This document shows, one piece after another, positions 14,295 to 26,828 of a DNA stretch of 64,000 bases. The position numbers and the translations under genes were made by a program. Where the stretch lies: positions 1,210,095 to 1,274,094 of the forward strand of contig JADCRB010000078.1 in assembly GCA_021464245.1 (NCBI GenBank), written 5' to 3'. Position 1 is the first letter of the stretch. Every line of letters starts with the position of its first letter. The DNA is from Carallia brachiata (taxonomy: Eukaryota > Streptophyta > Magnoliopsida > Malpighiales > Rhizophoraceae). Below the pieces are notes generated by a model. The model did not search any database. It was not told the origin of the DNA and was given only the letters and a program-made list of their open reading frames with translations.

Positions 14295-17200
14295 CTCCGA
14301 TCTGATCCTCTTTCCCTATCTACCTCACATCCAAATGCGCTAAGATCCAAATGCTCTCTTCAAATCAAATAACCACTCACCTATAGATATACCTATACAT
14401 ATATATATTTAGAAAGAGAAATGAATTGAGTTTGGTTCTTTGTAGTTTCTTGTGTTTTTCTTTTTGTTGCGTTTTCTCTCTCTAGAATTCAAGATTGAGT
14501 GTGATACTGTTGAACTTTGATTTAAAATGGTGACTTACGGCAGCCAATTATAGAGAGAGAAAGGCAGAAGGGCGGAAGTGTGGCCTTTTTAGTGTTAATT
14601 GCTGTCTCTCTCTCTCTAAAAAATTGTTTGATTGGTGATTTAAATCTCTATTAACAATGTATCTATTGAGAGAGATATGCGCGGAAAATGAGAAGCTATA
14701 ATGCTTCACAGACTCGACATGGTGGATCCTCTGTTTCATTTCGCCCGCATTCTCTCCTGATCAATTTGTTAGGTGCCTATTAAAGATTAAGTGCGACATT
14801 AAATTTTAACTTTGATAATATTATAATTAGATTTGGAGAGATTCAATTTAAATTTAATAATATTTTGATTGTTAATCTTCTTCATAGAGAGATTGTATAA
14901 AAATATCAACGAATAACCTTTAATCTCGATTTAAGGGTTCGATAACTACTATACTTATAAGGTGATTTTTCTCTAACAAAGAATAAAAGTCATTATGTAA
15001 GGGTTTAATATTCGCTAAAAAAAATGTTCAAGTTTAACATAAAAAATATCAATTTTATATATACTAACAAATCTAAGTATTAATTTTAAAAATTAATAAC
15101 TTACTTATTTTAAATTTTTTATAACAAATTTAGTATGTTGTAATATTTATTAAATATAATTTGTTTATCTTGATGACTTGACAATCACACGTGTTAGCAG
15201 GCATGAACATATATTATTATCACGTTATCCAAACATATAAATTTCTACGAGCATGTCATTAACGAATTTCGTTAATGAAAAATCGATTTATTATAAAATT
15301 TTTTTTATGAAAATAAATTGTTATTTTTTTAAATTAATGTTAAATTTATTATTTTATATAAAGTTGGTAATTTTTTTAATTTTAACAACTATATTAAATC
15401 TCTAAAAAAAATAGTACAATCTCTAAAAAAAATAGAATGCATTAGAGATTGTTTGTACACTTTAGTTAGAGTGTTTGCTATTTTTATTGCAGTTGCTCAT
15501 GATCAGAGTTGTGTGTTGTCTCCTTAGTTGTGTTTTATTGGAGAGAGAGAGAGAGATTGAGTGAGTGACAGAGATGTTTGATTGGGAATTTTGGGATATT
15601 TTAAGTGGGAAAAATCCAAGATTTTTCTTTTTCTTTTATTATTTTTTTTAAAGAAGATTTGTTGTTAAGCAGAATCTTGAATCTAGCAGATGATATTAAT
15701 TAGAGAAGTGAAGTGATAAAACATGTTAGTCGCTCCCAAACATGTTTTGTATTGTTTAATTAACAGCTAATCTTCAATTAAAAGGCTGTTAGCTATCTAA
15801 TTGTACCATTATTTCGTTATTAGTTGTGTTTTTACTACTTAGTACATGGTACTAGGTTTTACCACTAGTTTAAAAGAACAAAAATTACAAAGGTAAAGAA
15901 TGTGCGTATATTATCTGAGAAAATAATTCAGTAGTAAGTTAATGTATTTCTACATTAGAGATTTAGGTTTGAGTCCTTATGTCTGCACTTTCCTCTAGTA
16001 AATAGTTGGGTGACAGCTAAGGTAGTTAAAAATTATAAAGTAACGATGAGTTTCAGACTGAATAATTATTGTGGTCTCTTGTTACGAAGCCACACTCAAC
16101 TTTACTGATGTTCGGACGGTAGGCCTACTCCTTTAGAAGTAGTTGAATGAGACAATCTCAAATGAGGATTATTTCGACCTTAATCCGTAAATTTAATAAC
16201 CGATATACTCACGATAATTTTTTTTTATTACTTAAAAAAAAACAATGCGCGTACGTGCGCACAGCTGTGTTTACCAGGTTAAGGAGGGGTAATGGCACAC
16301 AAGGCACATGTTAGCTGCAATTGCCGCTGGTATTAGAACTTTGAAGTGTAAGCAAGACTGTCTAACTCGACCAATTCAACAAAAAAGGAACCAAAATTAA
16401 TGAAAACGGATTGATTATAATTTATAGGTTAAACACACAGTACTCAAAAATTTAGTTATAATTCTAAATATTAAAAAATTGGAAAAATTGAATTGATTGT
16501 CTAATCTATAGACACAATATAATATAGTATTTTAATAAGCGAAAAAAATATAACTTGGTTCTTGTAAATTTTAGAGCCCAAAAAAATTGATATGACAAAG
16601 TTTCTTAAAAGTAAGTTTTTAAATATTTTTGCAAATGTAATTTTTTTAGTTAGATAATTAGAGAATTATTAGTATTACATTTAAAATTTATTCAAAGAAT
16701 ACTCCAAATCCATCCAAGGGCTACAATCGCCACCACAACTCCTCTTCCACATGGTATATGATACACACGTACTGATTTTGGACTCTGGAAGAATGCTCAT
16801 AATATATTAATTTAGTCTATCAATCCAGTTGTATACACGTACAATAAGTCAAATTAAATTGTATATTTTTAATTTAATGGTCTGAAGCCAATGTTTGTTT
16901 TTTACTCTCTCAAAGATCCATTCAGCGTGAACAATTCTGTTACATAATCCCCCTTATTGATTTTCATTAGAAATTTTTTTATAAAAAAATCAATCCTAAT
17001 TATATCAATTAATGAATTTTTAAGTTGAGATCAGAATAATTCGCATATATATCTCATTTAATCTAACCTATAGAAATGGATCCATTTCCCGGACATTGAT
17101 GGACCCAAGCGGTCTCTTCAAGCTGACTACGGCGATTACTGAGTTTTAAACTAGTACCGCACGAGTACAGTGAACCTGGTAGTCAAAGGAGGGCATTGTC

Positions 17201-18778
17201 TCTAAACGTAGGGTTGAGACTCGAATTCCAATTATAAGTGAAAAAAGTACGTTAAATTACTACTAATCTACTACCTCGAATGATTTTCCTACATTTTGCT
17301 ATTGATACGGTAACGACATTTTATAATATACTAACATGACATACAAATGAAGAAATTTCTCATAAAATATGACTATATAAATTCGTCTAATAAGATACAT
17401 AAAAGATATGTAAAGATTAATAGTATTTAATAATTTATTTATTTTTTTGCAGTCAACATAATTTTTATAATTTAACTAAATTAGTATATGTTTATTGTAT
17501 TTGTACTTATGCATGCGCAAAATAATTTTCTATTTGTCAAATAGCTGGTGACATGGAATCAAGTTCGAGGGGGAGAACATGCAATGAAGTTTCTTAGTAA
17601 TATCGTGTAATAACCTAATAATGGACATTGGACATTTTCGTTTATTCGTAACTTCGAACAAATAAAAGACGTAAATTAATGATGTTAAAAATTTTAACCT
17701 GATAATGTTAAAGATTTTATATTATGACACAAATTGAAAAAAACTTCCACATCGCGCATGGTTAAAAACTAGTATCACTAAAATTTAACACTATATTTAC
17801 ATAGAAATGAATCCGTATAAAAAAAAACTCAATTATTTTATTTATGCAATTATTATTATTATTTGAATCTTTAAAAATTCAAATTTTCTTATAAACATAG
17901 TTAATTTAAACTGCCATTGCAATAAATCGATCTGCAACTATCAATGAATGTTTAACTGGTTTATTTTGATTGGTTGCGATTTTAAAAATTTTGAAATTGC
18001 CATTAACAATTTAATTTGAATATAAATGTTAAATCAACTTAAACTAAACAGAGTACACCCTAATTTGAAGAAAATAGTGATTTCTTGATGAACAAATTCG
18101 GAAATTTTGACACTTATTTTATCTGTTTGTGGTTTGTTTGGTTTACAAAGAATGTTTACAACTTCACTAAGAAATTTCTATTAATTAGATAAAAATAACT
18201 GGTGGTCGGAGTGTAGGCTATCGGTTGCATGAATTAGCTATTAATTTATATTATTATTATTTATTTTATAGGTTAATATAGTAACTAGTATTTATGTTTT
18301 TTTGTATTTTATTGCAATAGATGAGTACGTAGATATCATTTTTGGGTGCTTGGCAACTAATTTTCCTTTTGGGTGGTTACCAACTAATTCTTATATGTAA
18401 ACTGGATTTATAAATATGCGCTGAAAAAGCGTAACCATGTCATCTAGGTTCATATTTTATAGTTAGTGAAAAAGGCACAACTAGGTCATTATTGCGTGTA
18501 TGATTTTTGGGAAGAAAAAAAAAAAAAAAACCCTTATTTCTATTCGTTTGTGCTGCAATTTGAATTCAAATCATTGAAACTAAGAGTGTTCCAAAAATCA
18601 TTGAAACTAAGAATTTAAATATCAGTAATACCAACAAACGTCGATATCTGGTATTTATAAACAATTGTGCTAGAGAAAGTAGAAACACTTAAAAATTTGG
18701 CAAATTATCACTACCGCTTATAAACGGCCAGCATTTTGCCCGTTAATTAGTATCAAATTTTATTCTTCCTTGTTTATA
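14295..18778. other. Intergenic region upstream of MAP70, AT-rich, with a diverged MITE relic
   Basis: 14295-14500 probably holds the MAP70 5' UTR and promoter (CT-rich patches near 14470-14485 and 14605-14620). About 14950-15420 has facing ends resembling the small element at 19041-19401: TTTAATATTCGCTAA against minus-strand TTTAATATAGTTGTTAA, plus the shared internal words TGTTTATCTTGATGAC and ATCACGTTATC. It may therefore be an old, diverged copy. No coding potential or RNA gene is seen in the rest. Confidence 0.4.
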
Positions 18779-18787
18779 ATGTTTATT

Positions 18788-20413
18788 GGCTTAATGATCA
18801 ATTTCACCTAAAAGTTTTGGAGTTTTTAAAATTTTGTCCAAAAATCTTTTTAATTCATCCAACACGTTACATCCGTTAATTTAAATTGACATAATCCACA
18901 TTTTGACCATTAAATTCGCTGACGTAGCACCAACCAAGATGCCGGCTCATACAAAGTAGCCAAATTAGTATGCTATATGGGAAAGTGACGATGATGTGGC
19001 ATTTTGAAATTTAATTAAAATAAATTTTAATTTTAATTTAGGATTAATATACAAAAATGTCACTAACTTTAATTAAAGTAATAAATTTAGCATCAACTTT
19101 AAAAAGTAATAAATCTATAACCAACTTTACCTATAGTAACAAATCTAACACGCAATGATTTTATATGAATAGAATCTATTAGTTTCGATAACATATTTAT
19201 AAAAATATGTTTATTTTGATGACATGATAATCATATAAATTAGTATCATATTATCGAAATAGATAAATTCTATTCAAGAAATTTCACAGCGTGTTAGATT
19301 TGTTATTTTAAATAAAATTAGTACTAGATTTGTTATTTTTTAAAATTGGTACTAGATTTGTTGCTTTAATCAAAGTTGGTAATATTTTTGTATATTAACA
19401 ATTTAATTTAAAGAAATTTTAATTACATTTAAAATTTTAAATAAAAATCAAAAAAATAATTTCTCTCTCCTCCATCTTGCCTTTCTCTCTCTCTCTCCTC
19501 CCTCCTTCCTTTCTCTCTCATCCTTCCTCCCTTCTTCCCCTCTCTCTCTTTTGCTAGTAAGCAAGCCACTAGTCATCATCCTCCCTTGATAGACTTTCTA
19601 TGGCAATCATTGAAGCACATCTATTTTGCCAATAAAAACACATAATTAATAAAATTTTTTTTACCATATGTATAGTGCTTAATTAAAGGAAGAAGAAATA
19701 AATGAATAAAAAAGTTCTTGAAAATTTTGGAGATTGCTGTCGGTTCTTACAAGGGGTAAAACAACATTAAAATCGACCTGCATTAAACAAACAAAAAATA
19801 AATTTTAATTTTGACATTCCAAAAAGAGAAATAGATTAAAAGAGGGAAGAAAGGACAGATTTTTCACTTTAAAACATTGACCTTGTGAGTTTAGAAATGA
19901 CCCATGCCTCTTCTTCTTCTGTTTCTTCTTCTTTTCCTATTTTCACTCTCCTCCCTCCTTTGTTTCTCTTTCTTCCCTCCTCTCTCCATTAACGATCTAA
20001 AACGAAGAAAGGGATGAGGGAGGAGAGAGAGAGGGAGAGAGAGGAAGGAGGGAAGAGAGAGAGATGAGGGAAGCATGAGAAAGGTGAGATGAAGGAGAGA
20101 GAAATTATTTTTTTAACTTTTATATAATTTTTTAAATATAATTAAAATTTATTTAAATTAAAATTGAAATTTCTTTTAATTAAAATTTAAAATGTGACGT
20201 CATTATCACTTTTGACGTGACATGCTGATCTGACAACTTTTTGTATGAGGTGGCGTCTTAGTTAGTGCCACGTCAGCAAACTTAACATAGAAAATTCTGA
20301 TTGAGTCGATTTAGACTAACAAACGTAACGTAGTGGATGGATTTGAAAAAAAAAAACCATTTTAGACAAAAAATTAAGAAATCCCAAAATTTTTTGGAAA
20401 AAATTATTAGGCT
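18788..20413. mobile_element. Mutator-like foldback MITE with long inverted arms and 9-bp target duplication
   Basis: The left arm from GGCTTAATGATCAATTTC and the minus-strand right arm from AGCCTAATAATTTTTTCC are inverted copies over several hundred bases. Matching landmarks include TGCTGACGTGGCAC (right arm, minus strand) with CGCTGACGTAGCAC (left arm) and ACTACGTTACGT with ACACGTTACATC. Pyrimidine-rich tracts sit innermost (19460-19550 and, as purines, 19990-20095). A perfect 9-bp direct repeat ATGTTTATT flanks it (18779-18787 and 20414-20422), the size made by Mutator-like transposases. There is no coding sequence, so it is non-autonomous. The left arm carries a nested insertion that the right arm lacks. 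Confidence 0.9.
19041..19401. mobile_element. Small Mutator-type MITE nested in the larger foldback element
   Basis: Ends GGATTAATATACAAAAAT and, on the minus strand, TTGTTAATATACAAAAAT. The inverted match continues for roughly 150 bp per side (for example AACAAATCTAACACGC on both arms), so nearly the whole element is a hairpin. It is flanked by the 9-bp duplication TTTAATTTA (19032-19040 and 19402-19410). The right arm of the host element shows the uninterrupted site with a single copy of this 9-mer, which confirms the borders despite the AT-rich target. Confidence 0.9.
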
Positions 20414-20942
20414 ATGTTTATTTTGCTAATATGTATTTTTTTTAATGATTGCATTGTTCTTAATTGAGAGGCTCTAATACACACACCTTGAATATAAGCC
20501 AAACATAATGCCAAAATTGAGCGCTTGCAAGAGAGTGAAAGGAGCTTTGGGGACCTAGAACATGGCCAATTTCTTCACGTGGTTGTGTCTAGTTAGTTTT
20601 ACCCATAATAATACTATGTTGTTACATTTAACTCGTGTTAAACGTATTCATTCGGTCATGTTGTTTCTTTTTTTTTTTTTTTTTGACAAAAGGGTAAGAA
20701 TCCAATTTCATTGATGTGAACAGTCACCATACAACAAGCGTTGAAGGTTTTACGAGGGGTTGTTAACCCATTCCACTGGACATGAGCTTGATATGGACTA
20801 ATTTGCCATCCAATCCGCTAGCCTGTTAGCTAATCTAAAAATCACTAAACAATAGCAAAGATTCATAGAACTTAACATATTACAAATGTCTCTCAAAATA
20901 AGCTTCGAGGTCCACTGCCAGTCGTCAGGCTTGCCTTGTATA

Positions 20943-21458
20943 TAGAGGTGTCAAAAAGTCGGGTTGGGTTGGGTTCGGGTTGGGTCGTTTCGGGTTCGGG
21001 TCATTTTCGGTTGGGTTACTTTCAGGTCACGTTACATTCGGTTCGGGTTCAGGTTGGGTCGTTTCATATTCGGGTTGGATTCGGGTCGAATTCGCACTGA
21101 ACCATTATTTTTTAAGTCATTTTTTTACTAAAATAAAACATTTCAATTAAATTTAAAACTCATTTCTATAATAAATTAAACGTTTAAATTTAGTTTTTGC
21201 GTCATATATATCTATATTTTACGAAAATAGTACTAATTAATATTTAAAAAAGATAAGTCAAAGGTAAAAGTCAAAAAAATTTTCACTATTTTGTCTTTTT
21301 CTTAACCCAACGGGTGACCCGGATCCAACCCAAAATTTTTGGGTCATTTTCGGGTTGGATTATTTTTTGGATTCGGGTTGAAAAATTGGGTTCCTGACCC
21401 AATTTTTTTGGATGGATTCAAACGGGTTATCGGGTCGGGTCACTTTTTGACACATCTA
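20943..21458. mobile_element. hAT-type MITE inserted in the LINE RNase H region
   Basis: Termini TAGAGGTGTCAAAAAGT and, minus strand, TAGATGTGTCAAAAAGT match at 16 of 17 positions. A perfect 8-bp duplication CTTGTATA flanks it (20935-20942 and 21459-21466), the hAT signature. Subterminal regions are tandem GGGTTCGGGTTGGGTC-like G/T-rich words on the left and matching words on the right; the centre is AT-rich. Removing the element and one duplication restores the LINE frame through NAIQ-GKPDDWQWTSK, so it inserted after the LINE. Confidence 0.9.
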
Positions 21459-23801
21459 CTTGTATAGCATTAATGATCTCCAACCAGTTTGTTTCAATAG
21501 TAACCACGTTTTGGCAAAGAGACTTTACTAATAATGGAGGTGAGCAGTTTTGACTTCTGGTTGGTCCTGTATAGGTCAATTTGTTTCTTGGGCCAAATGC
21601 TAAAAGACGGCTTGATTTCTTGTTTTCCAAATATGCCAGCAATGGAAGGTTAGCTGTACAATTGACTCTGAGGCCTTCATTGATAACATTCTTCTAAAGA
21701 TTTCATCCCACTAGATTCCCAAGGAAGGGAATCCTATTCCAGAGGGCAATAACCAATAGGACCACCAAACTAAGTCGCTTTAGCATGCAGGCAAAAGAAG
21801 AAAAGATGTTCGATGGTCTCAAGTCCCTCTTCACATATTACACAGGTTGCATCCTTCTGAACACCTTTCCCCTGCAAATTTGCCAAAGTGGGCAGCCTAT
21901 CATGCATTGCTCTCCACAGAAAGAGTTTGATTTTGGGGGTCTTCATCTTCTAGAGGTGCCACCACATCTATAGAGAGACTCTGTGTAAGGTGCTAATCAT
22001 TGCCAGGCTATGCTCCTTGGATGATATGTAGTATCTCGAGCAGATCGTATATCTGCTGATGTTCATATGTGGTCTCTCACAGATGTTGCTTGTGTAAAAT
22101 GTATGCGGGTCCTTGTGTTGGTTCCAAAATTACCTAAGAGGGGGGGTGAATTGGGTAATATAAAAACTTATAGCCAATGTTTAAACAAATACATTAATAA
22201 TTCTCAATATTTGTAATCATCAAAACCGAATAATGAAACCTTAAAGTCTCAATACCTTAGTCTTAATGAAGAAAGGGGTATTAGTGTATTACCAAATACA
22301 CTTTAATCCTCTACATGGAATACTAGACTAGCTTGCTATGCTCTCTGGTTAACCCTTTAGCAACCAAGAAAAGTTCAACATTCCTTTTCCTTACACTATT
22401 AAGTCCCTGACCATATAAATGCCTTTTATGGATGGTCTAGCGGAGTGGATATTGAAGTTTGGTAAATCCGGCACCAATGGCGAATTCCATATTGTTATGC
22501 TGTTTCCATTTCCTACTTGCCATTTCACTCCCTATTTTAAGATTTCCCTACCATACAAATGACCTCTCCACCCCCAAGATGGTGCTTGGTGCTTGGCTAC
22601 ATATAGGAAAGTGAAGGCCGGGTTATAAAGACCCCTCAATACTCGAGCCCATATGGCGTTTGGGCTTGTCTATGGTCTCCAACCTTACTTAGCCAATAAG
22701 GTTTGGTCAAAAGCTTTTAAATCTTTGAAGCATAGGCTGCCATCTCCAATTGGTTTTGTTAGTTTAGCCCAACTAACCAAAAAATTCTTCTCTCATCATC
22801 TTCTTGCCCCCACCAAAATTATGAGATTATGGAATTGATATTCTTGCAAAGTCCTGCTGGAGATCTCACTATTGACATTGCATAGGCAGGGATGGCAGTG
22901 ATCACTGATTTAGCAAAAACCCCTCTACCAGTTTGAGAGAAAAGCCTTCTTTTCCAATTTTGTGGCTTTCGTTGAGTGCGCTGTAGGATATAATTTATGA
23001 CCTTTGTTTTGGATTTTTCCAACTGAATAAGCAAGTCGAGATATTTATCTAAGGCATCAAGTCTTCCTATCCCCAAAATATTCTGAATTTGTTGCCTTTG
23101 CTGTTGTGGTGTATTTGCACTAAAGAGGACCCCGGACTTGGCAAGGTTAATAGCCTGCCCTGACGCAGGGCAATAGGAAGTTAGCAAGTTTAGCAGACAA
23201 GTGACTTCCAGGTTTGTTGCTTCCGCAAACAGCAAGGTGTCATCTACAAAAAATATGTGTAATAGAGTTGGGCAGTAATTTGATAACTTGATTCCATAGA
23301 TCGTACCGCTATGAACTGCATTGGTTAGCATTTTTGAGAGAACATCAGAGACAAAAAGAAAAAGATAGGGTGAGAAAGGGTTCCCTTGTCTAATGCCTCA
23401 ACTTGGTGTGAATGGGTCCAATGGTTTTCCATTTAGCAGGACTTGGAATGATACTGATGAGACACACACCATAATCTTCCGTACCTAGCTCCTTGAGAAG
23501 CCCAATCTTTGAAAATTTGTTGGAGAAAGGGCCACTCAATGTGATCATATGCTTTTTGCGTATCGATCTTAATAGCCATATTCATCTGTCGTCCTTGTTT
23601 GCGTCTTATTGCATGAAATACTTCCTGCGCCATATAGATATTATCCTGAATTGCGCGGCTGTGGACGAAAGCATTTTGGAAGGGTTTTATGAGGCTCTCC
23701 AGCAATAGCCTTAATCTGTTTACAAAAATTTTGGTGATAACTTTATAAATAAAATTCACAAGCTTATAAGATTAAAGTTTAACACCCTTGTTGGATTCAG
23801 T

Positions 23802-23917
23802 CTTTTAGGAATGAGAGCAATAAAGGTCTTGTTGACACCTTTTGGAAGAGTGCCTTCTCCTTTTAGGAATGAGAGCAATAAAGGTCTTGTTGACATCTTT
23901 TGGAAGAGTACCTTCTC
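23802..23917. repeat. 58-bp tandem duplication inside the LINE
   Basis: Two adjacent copies starting CTTTTAGGAATGAGAGC at 23802 and 23860 differ at only a few bases. On the minus strand each encodes the RT-upstream segment TLPKGVNKTFIALIPK (second copy KDVNK). Because 58 is not a multiple of 3, the duplication itself shifts the LINE reading frame. Confidence 0.9.
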
Positions 23918-23965
23918 TAAAGAATTCTATAACAACATTCTCCACAGTCCGACCGAAGCTCTAGC

Positions 23966-25231
23966 ATTGATCGTGCTTAACCTGAATCTGATGCTATAAA
24001 ATGCGGACTGTACTTGGCACGACCTATGCCAGCTCGAGCCAATTGACATGTCTAGCCACATTAACAAAACTTCTAAACATGTAAAGCTTAAAACGAAAAA
24101 CCAAATATGAAGTTCAAAAAAATTTATAAAAATTATAATAAATGTGAAAACTCAAAATATATTTTGAAATATTTTTTAAAAAATAACATTTTTTCAAAAT
24201 AATAATTACAAAAAGTCCAAAACTTTCAAATAAAATTAAAAGAATAGAAAATCCAAAAATTTCCAAAAAAATTCAAAGGAAAATTAATTTAAAAAATTAA
24301 AAAATTACAATGAAAGAAAAAATTTCGCTCTTCTTTTGCTTTTTAAGAAAAAAAAGTCAAAAATCTAATGATGGATAGAGATAATATATCTTACATTTTT
24401 TTTAATTACATACATATAATAGAGACGCGAGAGAGAGAGAGAGAGAACCTTATATTTTGGGAATTGTTTTGAATATTTAGATTTTTCTAGACTTCCAAGA
24501 TTTTATTTATGAAATTATCAAATTTTTTCTACGATTTTCAATTTTTTTAATTTTTTGGTGCTTGTAATACTAAAATACAGCATCCTTGGTCTCTCATCAT
24601 CAGGGGGTGTTTGCATTTGCAAAGGAAAACAGTAACAGTGAGAAGAGAGATACGACAATAGATGGAAGAATTTTTGAATTGTTTATGATTTTTTGAATTT
24701 TTAAATTTCTCTTTTTTTTTAAAGTTTTGTTATTTATGAGTTTCAAATTTTTTAAAATTTTTTTATTTATTTTAAAATTTCATATTTCTTTCAAAATTTT
24801 TAAGATTTTAGTATAATTTTTGGATTTAAAATGTTCGAATTTTTCTTTAAATTTTGGATTTTTTTGAAAATTTAAGAATACCTTTTTAGAATTTTCAAAT
24901 TTTAATGTAATTTTCCGAGTTTTTTTAGGCTACATTTGAATTTTTTTTAATTTTCAGTCAGAGGATTGGGTCAAGAGGCTGCCATATGTGTGCCACCTGG
25001 GAGGAGATAACGGAAAAAGACTTTTTTTTTTTTTTTGGTGAAAATGAAAGGCATAACGCTTACTGAAAGAGCTTTCTTAATTTATGGTATTAACTTAAAG
25101 AGTGGATTTTAGGAGAGAAAAATAAGTGGACACCAATTAAGAAATAGTGAGCCGTAAGTAGAGGGTTTGTTCCTTTTTTTTCTCCTTAAAAAAATAGCAC
25201 GAAGTTTGATGTATGGGCAGAGACTTAGATT
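23966..25231. other. AT-rich gene-free spacer
   Basis: Between the LINE 5' end and the tandem repeat block. Long A/T-rich low-complexity sequence (24100-24960) whose AAATTTTT words look weakly palindromic around 24450. No reading frame, RNA gene or terminal repeat can be supported. Confidence 0.5.
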
Positions 25232-26828
25232 GTTTGTTTTGAGAGAAAAGAATTAGAAAAATGTGGGGAACAAAAAATGAAAAAGTCAAATTTTTTTTGG
25301 GTCGAAAAAGTCAAATTTTGCACGTTTGGATATTTCATGAAAGAGGATCAAAATATATGGAGCTTGGTTTTGTAATTATACTGTACAGTCATACAATGTG
25401 GTCACACATTTCTAACAAAATATAACAAATTAAAGATCTATTTATTTGCTGTAAAATAATTTATATTTGTAAAATATTTACAGAAAAAAATATTTACAGT
25501 GAAAATAATAATTTTTCTTTGTCACTTATTTATACCACAATTTGTATTTTTCTTAAAAATAACTTCAACTCTGTAAAAAGAGAAGTTATTTTACTTGAAA
25601 ATTTAAAAATTTTTCCTAAATTTTACTTATATAAAATATTTTCCGTGAAACAAATACCAGAAAACCTTTAAAATTTCTTCCTGTAAAATGTTTTATAGGA
25701 AACAAACACACCAATTAATATAATTATATACATAAAATGTGAAAAAATAAAAATAAAAATAAAAATTTAATGAATATTACGTTAAAATTTAAAAGTGTGA
25801 TTCTTATATGGCATGTGTTAAATTTTTTTAACTTCAAAATTTTTTTAAAAAAATATTTTTTATATAAATTATTAACACGATTACATTTGATTAATAATAG
25901 TTTACACTTCCTTATGGTCCGTACTGTCCAGGCGTCAACTTTTCCCCAAGCATGTTACTAGAGACTATTTAATCTTCCTTCTCATCAATTTGGTACGAGA
26001 AGTTGGGAAAGAGCCCAGTAAAATTAGATGCAATGAAATATTTACTAGGAGCGTAGGTACAGTGACCAAGAAAAACAACTTGATAAATTGTTTTAAGAGT
26101 AACAATTTAATAATTTTTAATAATAATATATATATTTTAAGTGACAAAAAATTTAGTGACAAAATTTTTTTATTAAAAATGTGAATATTATTATTTAAAA
26201 TTCAATACTTATTATTTTTTGTACACTCTATCGAACTACTGTTCATCATGCATACAAACTTTTTCCAATTTACTAATTACCCTCATTCCTTGTTCCGGTA
26301 CTAATAATACTCATTTCTATTGGACCCCATCATGTAGACACATTATCTTATTAATTCGGTTTGGTTTATACCACTTGAGATAGCATTTGGTATCTGCTTA
26401 CAGAGTGATGTTCACAAGCATAAACATGAAATGATCATAAAATCGCAAATCATGTGTGAATGCAAATATGAATTTAACGTATCAGGTTAAAAAAGGAAAT
26501 CGGCTTATGAGCAGATTATCATCATGCGATGATGAGCCTATTTGTTGTCATTGTTGATATTCTTTGGTGTAGCACTTGGTTTAAAATGCAAGAAAACATT
26601 GTAGCACCTAGCAATGTATGACATGAGTTTTTCTACTTGATTAGCAACTGGCTATGTATGTCATAAATATTTTATGAATTTTTTTTTAGCTAATTAAATT
26701 TTTAGATTAAATCTATATTATTTTTGCTTCGTTGTTATGTGTTTGCATAACAAAAAAATTAGTTTGTTTGCTTTGAGAGAAAAAAGTAGGAAAAAAAAAG
26801 GTAAAACTCAATTTTACTACGTTTGGAT

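Larger units (their letters stand above)
20668..23965 (-). mobile_element. Degenerate L1-type LINE (ORF2 remnant), minus strand
   Basis: Non-LTR retrotransposon relic, 5'-truncated. Read on the minus strand, the reverse-transcriptase region begins near 23960 (KTFIALIPK) and continues through NFIYKVITKIFVNRL, MAIKIDTQKAYDHIEW (palm motif A), GIRQGNPFSPYLFLF and FVDDTLLF (motif C, Val replacing the usual Ala of FADD). FWWGQEDDERRIFWL follows near 22810, the zf-RVT segment KIKLFLWRAMHDRLPTL near 21910, and an RNase H-like part ETNWLEIINAIQ near 21470. The T run at 20668-20684 is the poly(A) tail of the minus-strand copy. Several stops and frameshifts make it dead. The segment of about 22110-22390, with a GGGGGGGTGAATTGGGT motif, does not read as LINE and may be a further insertion. 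A hAT MITE interrupts 20943-21458. No 5' target duplication was recognised. Confidence 0.85.

Noticed and set aside
13848..14372. Long plus-strand frame opposite MAP70 exon 1
   Set aside because: Antisense shadow of a GC-rich, strongly conserved MAP70 first exon; no homology and no promoter.
25770..26184. Short overlapping frames on both strands within tandem copy 1
   Set aside because: AT-rich composition gives Phe/Leu/Asn/Lys peptides that are not conserved in copies 2 and 3 of the same unit.
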